From Colivivens sp964537205 (lineage in GTDB: Bacteria; Bacteroidota; Bacteroidia; Bacteroidales; Bacteroidaceae): 36,990 bases of DNA. The notes beneath the pieces are model-generated. The model made no database searches, was not told the DNA's origin, and saw nothing but the letters and a program-made list of their open reading frames with translations. Shown piece after piece: positions 36,046-36,990 of this stretch; within the stretch, counting starts at the first letter, position 1, and each line of letters begins with the position of its first letter. The DNA lies in the NCBI GenBank assembly GCA_964537205.1, contig CAZHZH010000019.1:1-36990 (forward strand), given 5' to 3'. The translations under genes and the position numbers were made by a program.

Positions 36046-36990
36046 CTATGCGTTCATGTGCAACATAGCTACTTCTTGTTCAGTCAGGAAGCGCCAATCA
36101 CCACGTTTCAGACCTTTCTTTGTAAGTCCGGCAAACATGACACGGTCGAGTTTCAGCACACGATATCCAAGAGATTCGAATATCCTGCGAACGATACGAT
36201 TCTTTCCTGAATGTATTTCAATTCCAACTTGCTTGCGATCTGTGTCGCTGGCATAGCTGATGGCGTCCGCACGAACAACTCCGTCTTCAAGCTCTACTCC
36301 ATCGGCAATTTTCTGCAAGTCAGCTGTCGTACAGTTCTTGTCAAGGAATACGTGGTATATCTTCTTCTTTAAGAATTTAGGATGAGTGAGTTTTGATGCA
36401 AGTTCTCCGTCATTAGTGAACAGTAGCACACCTGTTGTGTTCCTGTCGAGTCTGCCAACTGGATATATACGTTCCCGACAGCAGTTTTTCACAAGATCCA
36501 TGACAGTTTTGCGTGCTTGAGGATCATCTGCGGTTGTCACATAATCCTTAGGTTTGTTGAGCAGGACGTAAACTTTCTTTTCGAGACTTACAAGCTGGTC
36601 GTGGAAGTGTACGGTATCAGTACGTTGAACTTTAGTACCAAGTTCGGAAACGACCTCACCATTGACCTTGACAACGCCTGCCTGTATAAACTCATCCGCC
36701 TCACGGCGTGAGCATACTCCGGCATTTGCAAGATACTTGTTCAAGCGAATAGGAGCGTTTGGATCTTCAATATATTCCTTGTATTCAATTTGCTTTTTCT
36801 GGCTGTACTTTGCGTTTGGATCATAGTTGGCACTATGCTGGCGGAACATTTGTCCACCTTGGCGACGATTATTGTAGCCTCCTTGTGGTCCACGGTTGTA
36901 ACCGCCTTGCTGACCGCCACGGTTGTAACCGCCTTGCTGACCGCCACGGTTGTAGCCGCCTTGCTGACCGCCACGGCTGTAGCCGCCTTG
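36046..36990 (-). CDS. RluB/RsuA-family rRNA pseudouridine synthase with RGG-type N-terminal repeats, 5' end outside window
   Basis: The frame stays open through the right edge, so the start codon is outside; ATG at 36849 is an internal methionine, not the start. The visible part is 314 residues. The first 47 are a disordered tail of QGGYNRGGQ repeats. The S4 RNA-binding domain follows (IRLNKYLANAGVCSRREADEFI), then the catalytic domain with GRLDRNTTGVLLFTNDGELA, including the catalytic Asp, and KKIYHVFL. By family it converts a uridine of 23S rRNA (RluB site) or 16S rRNA (RsuA site). The Gly/Arg-rich tail may add RNA binding. Confidence 0.9.
   Translation of the reverse strand, partial: QGGYSRGGQQGGYNRGGQQGGYNRGGQQGGYNRGPQGGYNNRRQGGQMFRQHSANYDPNAKYSQKKQIEYKEYIEDPNAPIRLNKYLANAGVCSRREADEFIQAGVVKVNGEVVSELGTKVQRTDTVHFHDQLVSLEKKVYVLLNKPKDYVTTADDPQARKTVMDLVKNCCRERIYPVGRLDRNTTGVLLFTNDGELASKLTHPKFLKKKIYHVFLDKNCTTADLQKIADGVELEDGVVRADAISYASDTDRKQVGIEIHSGKNRIVRRIFESLGYRVLKLDRVMFAGLTKKGLKRGDWRFLTEQEVAMLHMNA
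36862..36990 (-). repeat. tandem 27-bp coding repeat (QGGYNRGGQ)
   Basis: Three 27-bp units (36990-36964, 36963-36937, 36936-36910) are followed by a shorter, diverged unit (36909-36886) and a further degenerate one. The codons are nearly identical, so the copy number could change by slippage in frame. The array continues past the window edge. Confidence 0.9.

Noticed and set aside
36741..36974. Open frame of Ala/Val/Thr/Lys repeats (MAVSKAATTV...)
   Set aside because: It is an out-of-frame reading of the 27-bp repeats that encode the RGG-type tail of the pseudouridine synthase.

Overview
The window looks like a chromosomal segment of a member of the Bacteroidota, order Bacteroidales, most likely Prevotellaceae. 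The evidence is a complete Na+-NQR operon, a PPi-dependent phosphofructokinase, secreted proteins ending in type IX secretion (T9SS)-like C-terminal tails, a clade-typical RluB-like synthase/AsnRS pair, and Bacteroidota-type promoters (TTG or TTTG, about 17-20 bp, then TAnnTTTG). Shine-Dalgarno sequences are mostly absent. The family-level assignment is an inference from protein style. I see no transposon, phage, CRISPR array, rRNA or complete tRNA gene.

Layout. (1) 1-7338, +: an RND efflux operon, made of the tail of a TolC-like outer membrane protein, a lipoprotein adaptor and two different RND permeases in tandem. (2) 7288-9886, -: pfp followed after one base by a GH25 lysozyme-like membrane protein, whose 3' end overlaps the second permease gene. 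(3) 10039-10308, +: a small conserved-looking protein. (4) 10602-15539, +: a 1645-residue secreted modular protein with two near-identical 186-residue modules and a C-terminal tyrosine-phosphatase-like domain. (5) 15779-17164: a Tat-type ferredoxin-linked aldo/keto reductase. (6) 17304-19100: a secreted M6-like metalloprotease. (7) 19192-20895: kdgK-eda, the lower uronate (KDG/KDPG) pathway. (8) 21057-24445, -: nrdD-nrdG-engB, anaerobic dNTP synthesis plus a ribosome-assembly GTPase. (9) 24992-30834, +: nqrABCDEF, the sodium-pumping NADH:quinone oxidoreductase. (10) 31089-31679, -: purN. (11) 31934-33028, +: a membrane metallophosphoesterase. (12) 33341-34459, -: an iron-type alcohol dehydrogenase. 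(13) 34560-36990, -: an RluB-like pseudouridine synthase (cut by the window edge, with an RGG-repeat N-terminus) and asnS.

How it fits together. The core set (PPi-dependent glycolysis, anaerobic class III ribonucleotide reductase, NQR sodium pump, KDPG aldolase, iron alcohol dehydrogenase) fits an anaerobic saccharolytic gut or oral commensal that builds a sodium gradient during fermentation or fumarate respiration. The secreted phosphatase-like protein and the protease are separately promoted and were probably exported by T9SS.

The items most worth a second look are the secreted multi-module phosphatase, a four-copy 22-bp iteron-like array lying between two converging genes (33098-33185), the unequal RND permease pair, a palindrome cluster between nrdD and nqrA, and the repeat-encoded RGG tail of the pseudouridine synthase.
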